A stretch of DNA of 64,000 nucleotides, taken from Apoda limacodes (lineage: Eukaryota; Arthropoda; Insecta; Lepidoptera; Limacodidae). Of this stretch, positions 42,766 through 53,747 are shown piece after piece (position 1 is the first letter of the stretch; every line of letters starts with the position of its first letter). The notes beneath the pieces were generated by a model. That model ran no database searches, was not told the DNA's origin, and saw nothing but the letters and a program-made list of their open reading frames with translations. A program made the position numbers and the translations under genes. Where the stretch lies: NCBI GenBank assembly GCA_946406115.1, contig OX291545.1, forward strand, positions 15,638,001-15,702,000, written 5' to 3'.

Positions 42766-43329
42766 GTACTTATTGTACACGTTCGTTAAACCCATTGTGA
42801 GTTAGATTTTAATTGTGATAGATGTTTTGTTTTCTCTTTTTATAGTAAATTGATATATTTGAATAAGTGTTTAAATTCAAAACTGGGTCACACATAAAAC
42901 TTTTTTGGCAGCTGCACATAATTAAAAATGTTCCTATTTTATTAAAAGTACCTAACTAAAAAAAAAATCAGTTTCAAGCACAGTGCCCAAATTTCTTTTT
43001 TGTTCTTAACCATAGTCACTAGATCACTACTTGAACAAATTATTATACATAACATAAAACCACTTATCTCTGGAACTAACCATCTGATTTTTTTTGTCTT
43101 CGACAGCCCACTTCTCAAAGAACATTTATAAGCAACATCATGTTATACACCCATAGAGAAACACGGACCCCATCAACCTATTATATAAGCTTCTTGGGCG
43201 CCACATAGGGCTCTATAGAACGTGTTGCTCCATGTCTAGACGCGGCTGGTGACAAACTCCAACTAAAATTGCTTTATCAGCTAGCTTCTAATTAGCAATA
43301 ATAATATTTTGCAAAAAATATTCACTAAT
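42766..43329. other. Unassigned AT-rich DNA
   Basis: No feature recognised. Confidence 0.4.
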
Positions 43330-43770
43330 TAACTAGCTTATTCTCGCGACTTCATCTGCGTGGACTTTTGAAGAAAAATTAGAGCTTCTTATCGTTTATG
43401 GTTTTACAAATTTTCATCCCCTATGAGATGATTTACAACGCGCTAAGGAAAACCACCAAGTTTTATACATTAAGTTACAAAAATGACGAAAATTTCAATA
43501 CGAATCTCCAACCCCCATTTTACCCCCTCAGGGTTAAATTTTGCAAAACTCCTTTTTTATTTCCCGCTTACGTTATAACAGAAACTTAAGTCTCTAGACA
43601 CAAACATATTAATCGGGATTCTCATATAATATTTGCATATTTTTAAAAACATCATAATTTCCAGCTTGCAAAATTTCAAGTCTTTCAAGACCCAGCAGTT
43701 TGCCTTATGCGTTGATATATTAGTCATTCAGTCACTTAGTTTAGTCTTTTACACTTTGCACTATGTATAG
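43330..43770 (+). mobile_element. RTE-associated dispersed repeat
   Basis: It starts TTAACTAGCTTATTCTCGCGA then CTTCATCTGCGTGGACTTTTG, includes CCCATTTTACCCCCTCAGGG, TAACAGAAACTTAAGTCTC and ends near GCGTTGATATATTAGTCATTCAGTCAC. The short frame at 43398-43589 is a by-product. Second member of the family at 41860-42312. Confidence 0.55.
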
Positions 43771-44589
43771 ACCGGCTGATGGTAGACCCTGGCGCATCGT
43801 TCCCCCGCGCTATAATAGCGTGATGACGAAGAAAGTATGCCTATGAGTTTTTAAATTTTTAAATATAAATCCGAACTGTTTGTTAATAACATATAAGTTG
43901 TAACTGTCATTCAAGTGTGTTGAAGACAGTCGTATTACACTCGTGAGCTCTACTCAATACACATTCGGCTGAGTTACGTCCTTTAAGCTCGGGCTGTAAC
44001 TTGCGACCTCGTCTCTAGGAAGTATCCTAGCTCACTTGTATCAAAGTATACTTACTATTACTTTAGTGACTAACATAACTGAAAGCCTGAAATCTAAAGT
44101 AAATAGGATTTACTTAATTTCAAGTTACAAAGAGATATTCAAAATAAGCACTCAAGAATTTCTTATATCTGAGACTCCTTCAAACTGTGATAAATAAGGG
44201 TCTCGGCTGAATGAAATTTCCGCCGGCTTTATCAACAAGAATGTGACACAGAATCAATTTGCTATTGTTAAGCACTTTAGCGAGGTCTTTGCCGACATTT
44301 TGTATCGAAAATAAAGCCTTGCTAGAGACAAGTTTTTTTTATTTTTAAAGAAAAATTGTGCTTATAATGCTATGTAACAGACTCTCAAAAATAAATGTTG
44401 AAAAACAATCAGCCAGCTTTTGGTGTATCAAAGGTCGTCATTCCGTTAAAATGTTTTTTGGTTCCATATAGGTAAATAAAAATTAAACTTCTACTAAGAC
44501 TAACTATGTAAGGTAAGCCATACCTATTACGTAGCTCGTCTGCAAGTCTCTTCGTCTGTATTGTTCATCTGTACGTTAGTCTTTTGACC
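43771..44589. other. Unassigned DNA
   Basis: No feature recognised. Confidence 0.4.
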
Positions 44590-44702
44590 GTCCATCCATT
44601 CTCTGTCAAATGTTATCGAGATCGGTTCAGCAGAAAGTTAGCCGTGAAAAGATAACAGACAGACAGGCAGGCAGAGAACTTTCGTATTTATAATATTTTG
44701 TA
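44590..44702 (+). mobile_element. RTE-like 3' end
   Basis: GAGATCGGTTCAGCAGAAAG then GATAACAGACAGACAGGCAG and ACTTTCGTATTTATAATATT is the typical RTE-type 3' end (ATCGGT-CAG-AG..., then a short (ACAG)n stretch, then TTATAATATT). Confidence 0.5.
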
Positions 44703-44984
44703 TTTTCAAGAAGCGTCAAATATGTCAGAAGGCATAAAAATATTATATGGCAAACAAAGTCTAAGCGCATGTGATGTATCGTAGTAGTGTCGCGGTGAAA
44801 GTCTCGGAAACTTTTTTATCTAGCACTAATTCGACAATCGTCTAAAATGTTACGTGCCACAAGAAACTTTTATCTATAATATATTATAAATCGGTAGGAG
44901 CTTGTAAGTGTTTTACCTAGAAAGATAAGTTTCAATTGTTGATCAATTATATTAAACATTGGTCTGGATTTAAATAACATAAGG

Positions 44985-45240
44985 CTAAGGATTTTTCGTT
45001 ATTCAGCAATTAATTATTAATAAACATTGAACCAATTTACAATTTGAGATAACGCATTATTCAGTTCCTCATAAAATGTTTGCAATCTCCTAACTATTAA
45101 TTTTAAAAAACAGTAATCAGCAAATAAAACAATGTCATGATTTTGACATGTAATTAGTAAAATAAAAAGACCGAGGACTTAGTCCTGAGAGAATCCCATA
45201 GCGATTTCTGACCCCGAAGATCTTTCACCGTTCTCATCTA
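44985..45240 (-). pseudogene. Reverse transcriptase catalytic-core relic
   Basis: On the minus strand the translation reads SEIAMGFSQD, a stop, VLGLFILLITCQNHDIVLF, ADYCFLK, then LQTFYEELNNALSQIVNWFN. This is the RT stretch from GVPQGSVLGPLLF to FADD and the following W-N-N block. The GVPQG motif is mutated to GFSQD followed by a stop, and the second catalytic Asp is Tyr (FADY for FADD), so it is dead. A further stop pair follows WFNV. It belongs to neither the CR1-like nor the outer element by sequence. Confidence 0.6.
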
Positions 45241-46138
45241 TCTTTTGAACTCTTTAGTCCCGTGTGCCAGATGGCAACACTGTTTGTAAATAGTGTATCT
45301 TCACTGAAATATATGTGTTACTACTTGTAAATAAATTCAGAGTAAATAGCACTGAAATGAAAGACCAGATATAGAATATTATAGTAGCAAGTACTAGTCA
45401 AACTATATAAAAAATAATACACATTATTTTTACCCGCCTATTGTGCCCCAGTACATACAAACTTACGTGACATTAAGTTGGCTTTGAAATCTGCGTGTGT
45501 AGGAATTAGAAGGTCTTTGCGTTAGGCAACAGATTGTAATTTCTGCGAGTTTTACACACAATGCTAGCTTCAATGAATTTTATCGCCATCTTTGAACTTT
45601 AAGTTATAAAAAAAAGCAGCCGCCATATGGAGTCCCCACATTTCTTAAGAGATATCAAAAACGTCACGGATTATGGCAATCAATCCACGCTTGCAACACT
45701 TTTCACCCTATCGCCAATTATCAGGCTCATAGAGACGAACTTTAATATTTGGTTGGCCCTGACAGACATCAGAGCCAGGACCTTCAAAGCGGTAAACAGA
45801 CGCGCTGTGGTACTGTACCACTTTGGTCGAAATTTTAATTCAAGGTTTTCTCTAATCAAAAAATATTAAATAATTATTTAATATAATTAGTACTAAATTC
45901 AAATTATTTTACTTGGTTTCAAGATGAGCTGTGAAAATTGCCGGGGATTCCAAACTTACAAACGAAGCGGTATCGAAACTTTAACTCTGACGAAAGTGTT
46001 TTTCCTCCCTGATTTTGAGCTATCGCTAGAATGAGGGGTTGTGTTATTTTCTTTCTTCTTGTGTTCTTTTATGTAAATAGACATGTACTGAATACATGAA
46101 TGGTACTGTACGTGTCTATTTCAAGGGTTTTAGAGTAA
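45241..46138. other. Unassigned DNA
   Basis: No feature recognised. The 80-codon plus frame at 45627-45869 has no identifiable motif. Confidence 0.4.
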
Positions 46139-46352
46139 CCTTCTACCGCGAACGCTGATTGTACATAGAATGAGCTCACTATTGAGGTTTTTTCTATAGA
46201 ATACAGTACGGGGTTTCATAAGAAGTTTGGTGATTAGATTTATGAAGAACCATAAACACGTGAGCAATACCTCTGGTGTTGCAAGCATCCATAGGCTACA
46301 GTAACTGCTCAGTGTCGGAGAAACCGTGTGCTTGATTGTCACCTTAGTCAGG
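46139..46352 (+). pseudogene. CR1-like 3' relic
   Basis: Diverged copy of the RT C-terminus and 3' tail: CTTCTACCGCGAACGCTGAT, AATGAGCTCACTATTGAGG, GGGGTTTCATAAGAAG, CTGGTGTTGCAAGCATCCATAGGCTACAG and TGTCACCTTAGT. Frame is broken. About the same extent as the 34047-34310 copy but older. Confidence 0.7.
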
Positions 46353-47028
46353 CCTCTGACACTCAGCAGTAGCTATAAATTCATTATTTCATCATTGTTT
46401 TAATGATGGGTTACTTTTATTACTTATTCTGTGCCGTACCACAAAGAAATAACATTTCCTCTTAGAATAATTGCTTGTTACAATGTCAAATCTAAATATA
46501 AATTTTTTTCTCAGAGATAATTACCTCAACGAATTTAAAGTCTCTTTAACAAGAAAGCACGTTGTTCAACCTTTCTTCTATTGTAAGTTTAAATTAGAAA
46601 CCTTTGTAATAAAGTTTTTAAATTCTTATCACATTTATAAGACAAAATGAAAAGATAAAATATGTTTTTTTTTTGTTTCTGACACAAGTGGCGTTGTAAC
46701 ATTACGTTCCTTAAGTTTTAACATGTTTTTAATGCAATAGAGAAAGTTTCCAATGTCCTGCTATCCACTATGCCAGTGAACACCGTAAGGCTTTCTTGCA
46801 AGTTAGCAACTTTGCAAACAAAGTAGAATCTTTAAGTTAAAACTATTTTATCATATGACGACAATGTAGCAGAAATTTAAATATGAGTTAGAACCGATTA
46901 AGTTTTAGATAAATATTTTATTTGACAAGCTACTAGATAAGTGAATAATTCGTCAATAATTTTTATAGGTAATATAAGTAAATAATCGAGATTTTTATTG
47001 ACAGATTGATACGTTCTCCTGATTTTAT
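46353..47028. other. Unassigned AT-rich DNA
   Basis: No feature recognised. Confidence 0.4.
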
Positions 47029-47210
47029 AGTCGGCTCTGTAGCTCAGTGGGTAATGACGATTCCCGCTCAAGACAAACATATTATTATTTGTGATTGACT
47101 TGAGACTGGATGTTTCCTATGTATGTTTAATATGTATTTATTTACAAAAAAACAGTATACATATATGTATATATATATATTTGTATTTATATATTTATAC
47201 TATTTTTTTG

Positions 47211-47283
<73 letters not shown>

Positions 47284-47360
47284 ATCCGGTGTCTGGTATT
47301 CATAGCACAAGCTTTACTTAGTTTGAGTTCAGAAGGCGCTATGTGTAATGTCCAAAAATA
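47029..47360 (+). mobile_element. tRNA-derived SINE with an expanded (TA)n tract
   Basis: Head GTCGGCTCTGTAGCTCAGTG then GGTAATGACGATTCCCGCTC (A box TAGCTCAGTGGG; B box deleted or merged). The body is GACTTGAGACTGGATG ... TATTTATTTACAAAA, followed by a (TA)n microsatellite of about 65 bp (47214-47279). The 3' part is TGTCTGGTATTCATAGCACAAG, CTTTACTTAGTTTGAGTTCAG. Open frames through here are only the repeat. Confidence 0.75.
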
Positions 47361-49805
47361 TGCATACATACTTAATATCTATATTAATATTTATACTTTA
47401 TATTTTTTAATCTTTAATTAGATGAAATAAACATCCTTTAAAAACATTTTTTTTAAATGTGTAAGATACTATAAGATTATTATAACGAAAGTAAAATATA
47501 CAAAATCAGAAAAATGTAAACAAAAAAAAAGAGCTCCAAAGCTAGCTTAAAATATTGTATGACACGGTCAGTACCACAGAAAAATAAAAAAAACATGGTC
47601 AGGTAGCCAACGCCACCCTTTCCGAACTTAGGTGATACGGTATTGTAAAGTCTAAAATTAGCTAGATTTCAGGCTAATACCGCGTGCCTCTGTGTCTAGA
47701 ATACACGTAATAAATTTTATTTTTAATGTTTTATAAAATCTGTTTTTTTGATATTTTGTTCTGGTAACTAATAACTATTTTATGCGACAATAACAACAAG
47801 GGTCAAATGGCCATAAAAATGATAACTTGGGGTTGTAAATCGTAACTTCATTTCCGCTATGAACATTACCGTTGTTGGTTGATAGTATTTCGCAGACAAT
47901 CTCGTTCGAATAGAAACTATATACATTTGAATAGAAACCATATACTCCTAATTTATCTAATCATATTTTCAAAATGTACCGAATTCTAATTTGTGATGGG
48001 TTGAATGTGAAAATTGTATAATGATGGTTTTTGTCAGATTAAGGTACAGCGTTTTATTTTTCATAGTATACAAATCTTGTAACCACAGCATAAGAATAAT
48101 AAAATTTAATTTTTTGTATGTTTTCCCTAACTATGACAAAGTAAGAAAATAATATCTCTTTTTCAAACACTTCATTTAAAACACGTCGAAATTGAAATAA
48201 AATAATTTATTGAAAGATGAAAGATGACAAGAAGGTAAAAATGATCTACGAATATACATATGCCTACAAATGGTATACAAACCTATGTATCTACAAAACA
48301 AATGATTTTTTTAAGTAATTAAGTAGACAATTCACCAAAAAAATAGTTTTGGAAAATGTGAAATATTCCTACTTATGTAGGAGTTGGGTTGTGATTATTT
48401 TCTTGTTGTAAGCTAGTTTAGATTACTATAAATAGGTGTAGAAATGATAATAATGAATTAAATCTGACAAACACTGCAATATTAACGACTGAAATTTATT
48501 TTAATTTTTAAGTTCATTTGATTCGATTCATCGCCTTCATATGCTCGGTAATCAAGTAAAAGTTTCATACATTTTCCAAATAGGCTTTATACTTATGTAT
48601 GCGCTTATACCTGATAGCTTTTATGTGGCCTTATATTGCTTATATCTAGTTATGAAATGAAACTATTGAAAACAGAATATAAAACCTTGTTTTTTTAATT
48701 TCTTACTTAAAACAGTAAAAGCTCCGTTTTCAAAGGCACAGCTTGCATTACTAATGTTAAAAAAATCTGAATGAAAACCAATACACGTAAAAAATGTAAA
48801 ACAACATAATTTATGCCCAGCAGAGATTAGGTGCACATCATTTATAATCGTAAAAGAAGTTGACGAAAGGATGGAGTGATTTATGAACACTCAAATGTTT
48901 TCCTTTATAAAAGTTCAGCAACGGCCGAGAGCGATGCCTGGCCCGATGATCATAAGCTCGTTATCAACTAAACTAGGCCACCAATCTGTCCTATTTAAAA
49001 TAAAAAAACTGAGCACCGTGCTGTGTTTTTCTGTCTTATAAAATTGCTTGGTTTTTAAATGGCTGAAAAGACATTAACATGCACCGGCTATGCACATAGT
49101 ACCACGAAATAAAACAACCACAGCCTATTCCAATAAAAACCCGCATTTACGTTAGTATAATAGATGAACTTATTCCTAAATGGGGGTTTACGTGTGCACG
49201 AATTTTCATATAATAATTTACGATCACAATAACGTAGACGTTTGACAACCCAAACACATATTTATATTATGTAAAGCTAGTTCTTTTGTTACCTACATAT
49301 AAATCTTCTGTAACCACAACAATAAACGCTTTTATGACGTACGCGTGTTCTTCATTTTTGCTTGTATTTGCAAGAATTCATTTTAGGGGTGATTCTGTTG
49401 AGTGGATTAAGGATAATAATCGTTTCAGTAATTGCGGAAGTTGTGAAAAATGTTTGAAAGTTGGATCGCATTGTGCTGATTTTTTTCAAGAATTTTACGG
49501 CTCTGGATACCAATTTGTAATTTTCTAAATGTTGTAAAACCTTAAGTAAAACCACAGTATCACACTAAATTAACGCAATCAGGAGTATTTCTGGAATGAT
49601 TTTTATGAATAGTGGTTTGTTTTTGCTTCTATGTAGTCATATGTAAAAAAAGAATTCAGGTAAAATTTTTGCAGTTTTTTCCTAGCTGAAAGAACCAAAA
49701 CAATGTTGATGTCCTTTGTATGTTTGTTTCAATTTATTATAACAATCTTTGTACCTGTGCAGCTGAGCGAAGTAGATATATAGATGTTTGATAACTTTAT
49801 TTGTG
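47361..49805. other. Unassigned AT-rich DNA
   Basis: No gene was recognised. TTCAGCAACGGCCGAGAGCG then CATAAGCTCGTTATCAACTA (48914-48970) faintly resembles the GCAACGCGCGAGTG ... GTAAGCTTGTTTGCCACC end of CR1-like elements, but the match is poor. The 80-codon frame at 49286-49528 ends in a cysteine-containing stretch (NCGSCEKCLKVGSHC) with no family I recognise. Confidence 0.4.
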
Positions 49806-49948
49806 GTATAGTGCAACAAACTGTTCTGACCCGATGGTCAGAATCAGAATGGTGGTTAAAAATCAAAATTAGAACGTCACTAGCGACCAAACAGCGAAGG
49901 TCAGAGGGTCATAAATGTTTGTTGCACTGTTTGTACTGCACTGTAACC
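49806..49948. mobile_element. MITE, copy 1 (AGTGCAACAAAC ends)
   Basis: Left end TATAGTGCAACAAACTGTTC, right end GTTTGTTGCACTG then GTACTGCACTGTA. The inverted ends contain AGTGCAACAAAC, and the outer flanks are TA. The interior has GGTGGTTAAAAATCAAAATT and CGACCAAACAGCGAAGGTCAG. It is the inverted counterpart of the element at 50020-50268. No coding sequence. Confidence 0.6.
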
Positions 49949-50019
49949 ATTTATGTACTTTTTAGCTTTCTGACAAGTAGATAGGTAACTGAAAATTAAA
50001 TATAACTAGAAAACCTAAT

Positions 50020-50268
50020 ATAGTGCAACAAACTTTTCTGACCTTCGGTGTTTGGTCACTATCGTTTGTTTCACATACCCATTCATGTTCCCCTAACGAA
50101 TATCGTATTACAAGGTCGTAAGAGTGAAAATTGCTCAACCGGCGGGATTTAGTATGTGAAACGGACTATAGTGTTGTTTGTAAGCTCACACCATTTTGAT
50201 ATGGCGACTGCACTTTTGATTTTTAACCACCGAGACGGAAAAGTTTGATGCACTGTAGAGCCATGTAA
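50020..50268. mobile_element. MITE, copy 2 (same family, inverted, carrying a third MITE)
   Basis: Left end TATAGTGCAACAAACTTTTC, right end GAAAAGTTTGATGCACTGTA, again with TA flanks. The left part CTGACCTTCGGTGTTTGGTC matches the reverse complement of copy 1's right part. The right part TTTTGATTTTTAACCACC matches copy 1's left part. A separate inverted-end element (about 50056-50172, CACTATCGTTTGTTTCACATAC / GTATGTGAAACGGACTATAGTG) sits inside it. Confidence 0.6.
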
Positions 50269-51837
50269 CTTGGCGTGAACAGAGTAAATTGATCGGAAAC
50301 ATAATTATTAATTATTCAGATTTAGATTGGGTTACCCTTATAAAGCATTGTTTGTACCCAATTGTACCGGTAAGAAGTGATATTGACAGACACTGACATT
50401 GATAGTGACATAATCTAGTTTGTGGCCCAGCTCGAAAAGGTAACATGTTACTACTCACAGGATGTTAGGAAATACGTGTTACTGACTTAAGAGTGCACCT
50501 ATGCAGAGACGTAAGCAAAGAGACAGAGTTATATAATTGCTGCCTAGTGTGACAGACACAGCGACAACCACGATAGTATTCAAAAATCTGGTATGAGCAT
50601 GTTATATGAACTATTAAACATTTTAAAAATAATTTCGAAATAGCCTTTCATTTTAAAAATTCAATAAAAAATGTGTGCGAAACAAAAACCCTACTCGTAC
50701 TCTACTACTCGTATTGAGTAAAATGTCAAAAATCGTGTTGTGAACGATTAAAAATTAAGAGTTCTAGTTACCTGTGTCAAAATATTAATCTCATAAATGG
50801 CATAAAAACTGAGATCTAGATCGACATACATGACCAATTTGACATAATATACGGATCCTTAAGTATCTTGTCACTGTAGAAAGAAATCCAAACTTAAATT
50901 TTACCCATCGTTTAGGGCGCGCAGACATTGGAAAAATGTTAGACTAATCCAATGTAAATATTTTTATATAGATGGTATAGAACTATTAAGTGATCAATGA
51001 TTCATAGAGGCTAAGCTGTTTTTCAGTTGTCAAAAGTATTAAAATCCAATATACATAATGCCAATCTTAATAAAAATAGTTAAAGTAATAGAAACCAACA
51101 AGAACTACATTGCCATCTTATGTTTTTGAATTGTAGCAAAAGATTCGTGCAAGTTAAACGAATGTTGACATTGCCAACGGCATAGTCATAGTTCCCACAC
51201 TTATAATATTTATAGATGAAAAAAAACTTTAGCGCAGTTTATATTGATTCATTTTTTGAAATAGCAACAGTTTTCAAGAAATATGACTTTTTTTGGTTAT
51301 TTCATCAGGCTCAAAGTATTATTTATATTACAAATAATACAATATGCACTATAAACTAAAAATATTCAAAAGTTAATAAATACTTAATTAGAGTAAAACT
51401 TATCTTCAAAATTCCAAATATGTAGCTATATAATGATAACAACAAAAATAAACCACTACTACTACTGCGAATGCCCAGAAAAAAAGGAAATTTTTCTGAT
51501 AAAAAGAACACGTCCTCTAACCTAGCTCCATGTGGCAATGTGCCTAGTAAACTGGCGGCGTTACCTCTTTAAATGGCCAAACTCAGCCGTTGAGCAAGGA
51601 AACACAAATATTCTTATTATGCTTAGGGGCGTTTTGTTGACAAGCATTATACGCATTGAATGCGCTCTCTGTTCTTTATGCGATCGCTTTTTTGATCAAA
51701 AATTAAATGTAACATCACTTGCAGTTTGCATTCAACGCATTGGCTGCACATTCTCCGGAGCTAGAGTAGTAGATGTGCTGACAATAGTGAATGGTCATAT
51801 TGTTTGTTTTTGCCCGAATCGATTAATTTTGCAATCC
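50269..51837. other. Unassigned DNA
   Basis: No gene or repeat family was recognised up to the retroelement end at 51838. The frame at 51532-51954 is open for 140 codons, but only its last 35 or so look element-derived. Confidence 0.4.
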
Positions 51838-52140
51838 ACAACTTATCATCACCCCGACCGACCTCGGCATGGTCGTAAAACTATTGTTAGGCGGCCTCGG
51901 CACGTACTAACGGCCCTAGATGACAGCGAGATTAGTCTCAAAGACCTCGCCTAATAGGGCCTCCCCCCTATCACGACGCCGACAACCCCGGGTTCGTCGG
52001 CGACCGAAAGGATACACGAGGTATACCCCACTCAATCGCAATCGCAACCGCCACCACGTAATGGAGGAACTCCCCTCCTGGCGCTGACTCACCGTCGGGT
52101 TCGAGGCTCACGCTGGTCTGAGGGACACCCCCGACAACGA
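51838..52140 (+). mobile_element. GC-rich non-LTR retroelement: ORF end and 3' UTR
   Basis: The last codons of a frame (HHPDRPRHGRKTIVRRPR, then HVLTALDDSEISLKDLA, stop at 51952-51954) are followed by a GC-rich 3' UTR. It shares CCCCACTCAATCGCAATCGCA, GGAACTCCCCTCCTGGCGCT, GACTCACCGTCGGGTTCGAG and GGGACACCCCCGA with the copies at 28742-29039 and 60783-60985. It stops before the GCGGGGAGCCC block and lacks the A tail, so it is 3'-truncated, unlike the other two. The C-terminal acidic peptide and UTR suggest an R1-like clade (inference). Confidence 0.55.
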
Positions 52141-52300
52141 TTGTTATGATTTTACAATTAGTTGATATGATCTTACAATTTTAATTATATCTACGATTTT
52201 GCATTGAAAATTAAATTATATCCTGCTCAGACAAATGGAATAGTATTTCATTGTATCACAAGGGATCAAAATAATATTTTTACGTTAAGTGCGCTATTTT

Positions 52301-52396
52301 GAATCCAGAGTAGAGCGAAGGGTTCTAGAGTAGAATCCTAAGTATAGCGAGGAATTCTCTGGTAGAATCCGAAGCGCAGCGAGGAAATCAAAGGAC
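52301..52396. repeat. Three 32-bp tandem units
   Basis: Units start GAATCCAGAGTAGAGCGAAG (52301), GAATCCTAAGTATAGCGAGG (52333) and GAATCCGAAGCGCAGCGAGG (52365), exactly 32 bp apart and diverged from each other. It is followed by GGTAAAATAATGTTGCGACC, then GAGTGAAACACTC, a small palindrome. Confidence 0.7.
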
Positions 52397-53492
52397 GGCG
52401 CACGAGGTAAAATAATGTTGCGACCGAGTGAAACACTCTATTTTTAGCACCCTCTGTAAGAAAAGAAATAAGTGTAACTTATAAAAATAAGAATAGTACA
52501 TTTATTTATTTCAATATCACTACTTCAGGAAAACGCACTATTTTTTATAAAAGTATCATCATAAATACGATATAACTACTTCTACATATTTTTTTTAATA
52601 AAACATACAATCGAATTGAGGACCTCCTCTTTTTTTGAAGTCGGTCAAAAACTTAAGTAAACGGACAATGCATGTCACAGTCATTCCGGAACTCAATGGT
52701 TTTTCCTTACTTGAATAAGGGGGCTGGTCTATCTACCTTGTACTTAGATGGCTCTCCATCGGACAGTTAGTGATAGTCGCTGTCCACCGCAGTTGTGTTG
52801 TGGAGCGTACAACAATATAATCATCAAAATAATTAAAAAAACTTTGACCAGGGACCTTATTGGGAACAGTCTCGAGCTATTCGGACTTTAGAATTCGAGT
52901 TAATAATGTATGGAGTCTGACTTACCTCTCGCAACCTGTGAACGTACTTGCATACATTTTTGTCTCGGAAGAAGACAGAAGACTAGAAGTAGTTAATGGT
53001 TAAATAAGTAATCTTTGTTCTTCATATTCTTTCATTAAAACGGATCGTATTCCATAAATCCGACTATAACCATAACCTAGGTTAGTCAGAAATTTCAATG
53101 ACCTTTTGTCTGTGTGACCATGTAATCTGTATTATGCTTATAAGTTTTGTACTGTTAACTGGATAAAGAACTAAAACTTCTTGGACGCACGTAACTTTCG
53201 CAAGAAGTCAAACCTTAAATGTCACGTATACAAAGTCGCAGGCAAAGCTAGTTTACAAATAGAAAAAACAACAAATAATGTCTACTTTATTCAATAGCGA
53301 GGAAGTTTGTTACTCAAAATATGCTGTAAATTGAATTCCCTGACTGCAATTCAACATTTATTTATTCAAAGGAAAGCACCTTATACAGAGATCAATAGGT
53401 AATTTCTCGAAATAAGTTCCTTCATTCACTTAGCTATCTACGTGACGAAATGTGTCTCGATGTCAGCGGTATCATTGTTCATGGAATACAAA
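52397..53492. other. Mostly unassigned; one dispersed-repeat fragment
   Basis: At 52590-52655 the minus strand reads TTTTTGACCGACTTCAAAAAA then GGAGGTCCTCAATTCG, a fragment of the family present at 57040-57240 and 61120-61600. Nothing else was recognised. Confidence 0.5.
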
Positions 53493-53494
53493 TA

Positions 53495-53518
53495 GGGTAG
53501 GGTGGTATAAGATTGCGC
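53495..53518 (+). repeat. pogo-like terminal inverted repeat, left
   Basis: 24 bp, identical to the reverse complement of 55884-55907. Subterminal GCGCAATTTTACAC occurs at about 53678-53691, its inverted partner GTAAAATTGCGCG at about 53702-53714, and AAGATTGCGCAAC at about 53726-53738. Confidence 0.9.
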
Positions 53519-53747
53519 ACTTTGCAATCAATAGGCCATAAAATAAAAAATCTTAATCCTATCTGAGATCAATCAATTATTATTTTACCTTATTAGTATA
53601 GCAACAAATAATTATACCAATGTGAACAAAAAACATAGTCTTCTTAATAATTAAACAAAAATCAGAAATCGGGAATTGCGCAATTTTACACACCCTATGA
53701 TGTAAAATTGCGCGTTGAGATCGATAAGATTGCGCAACTATATTTAT

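Noticed and set aside
42481..42789. 102-codon plus-strand frame
   Set aside because: Antisense of the CR1-like relic on the minus strand.
47029..47070. tRNA gene suggested by TAGCTCAGTGGG
   Set aside because: The B box is missing or merged and the downstream sequence is a SINE body; no cloverleaf.
47091..47321. Tyr/Ile-rich frames of 60-76 codons
   Set aside because: They are translations of the (TA)n microsatellite inside a SINE.
51532..51837. N-terminal part of the 140-codon frame as a host gene
   Set aside because: Only the last about 35 codons resemble a retroelement ORF end; the rest has no motif and no known start context.
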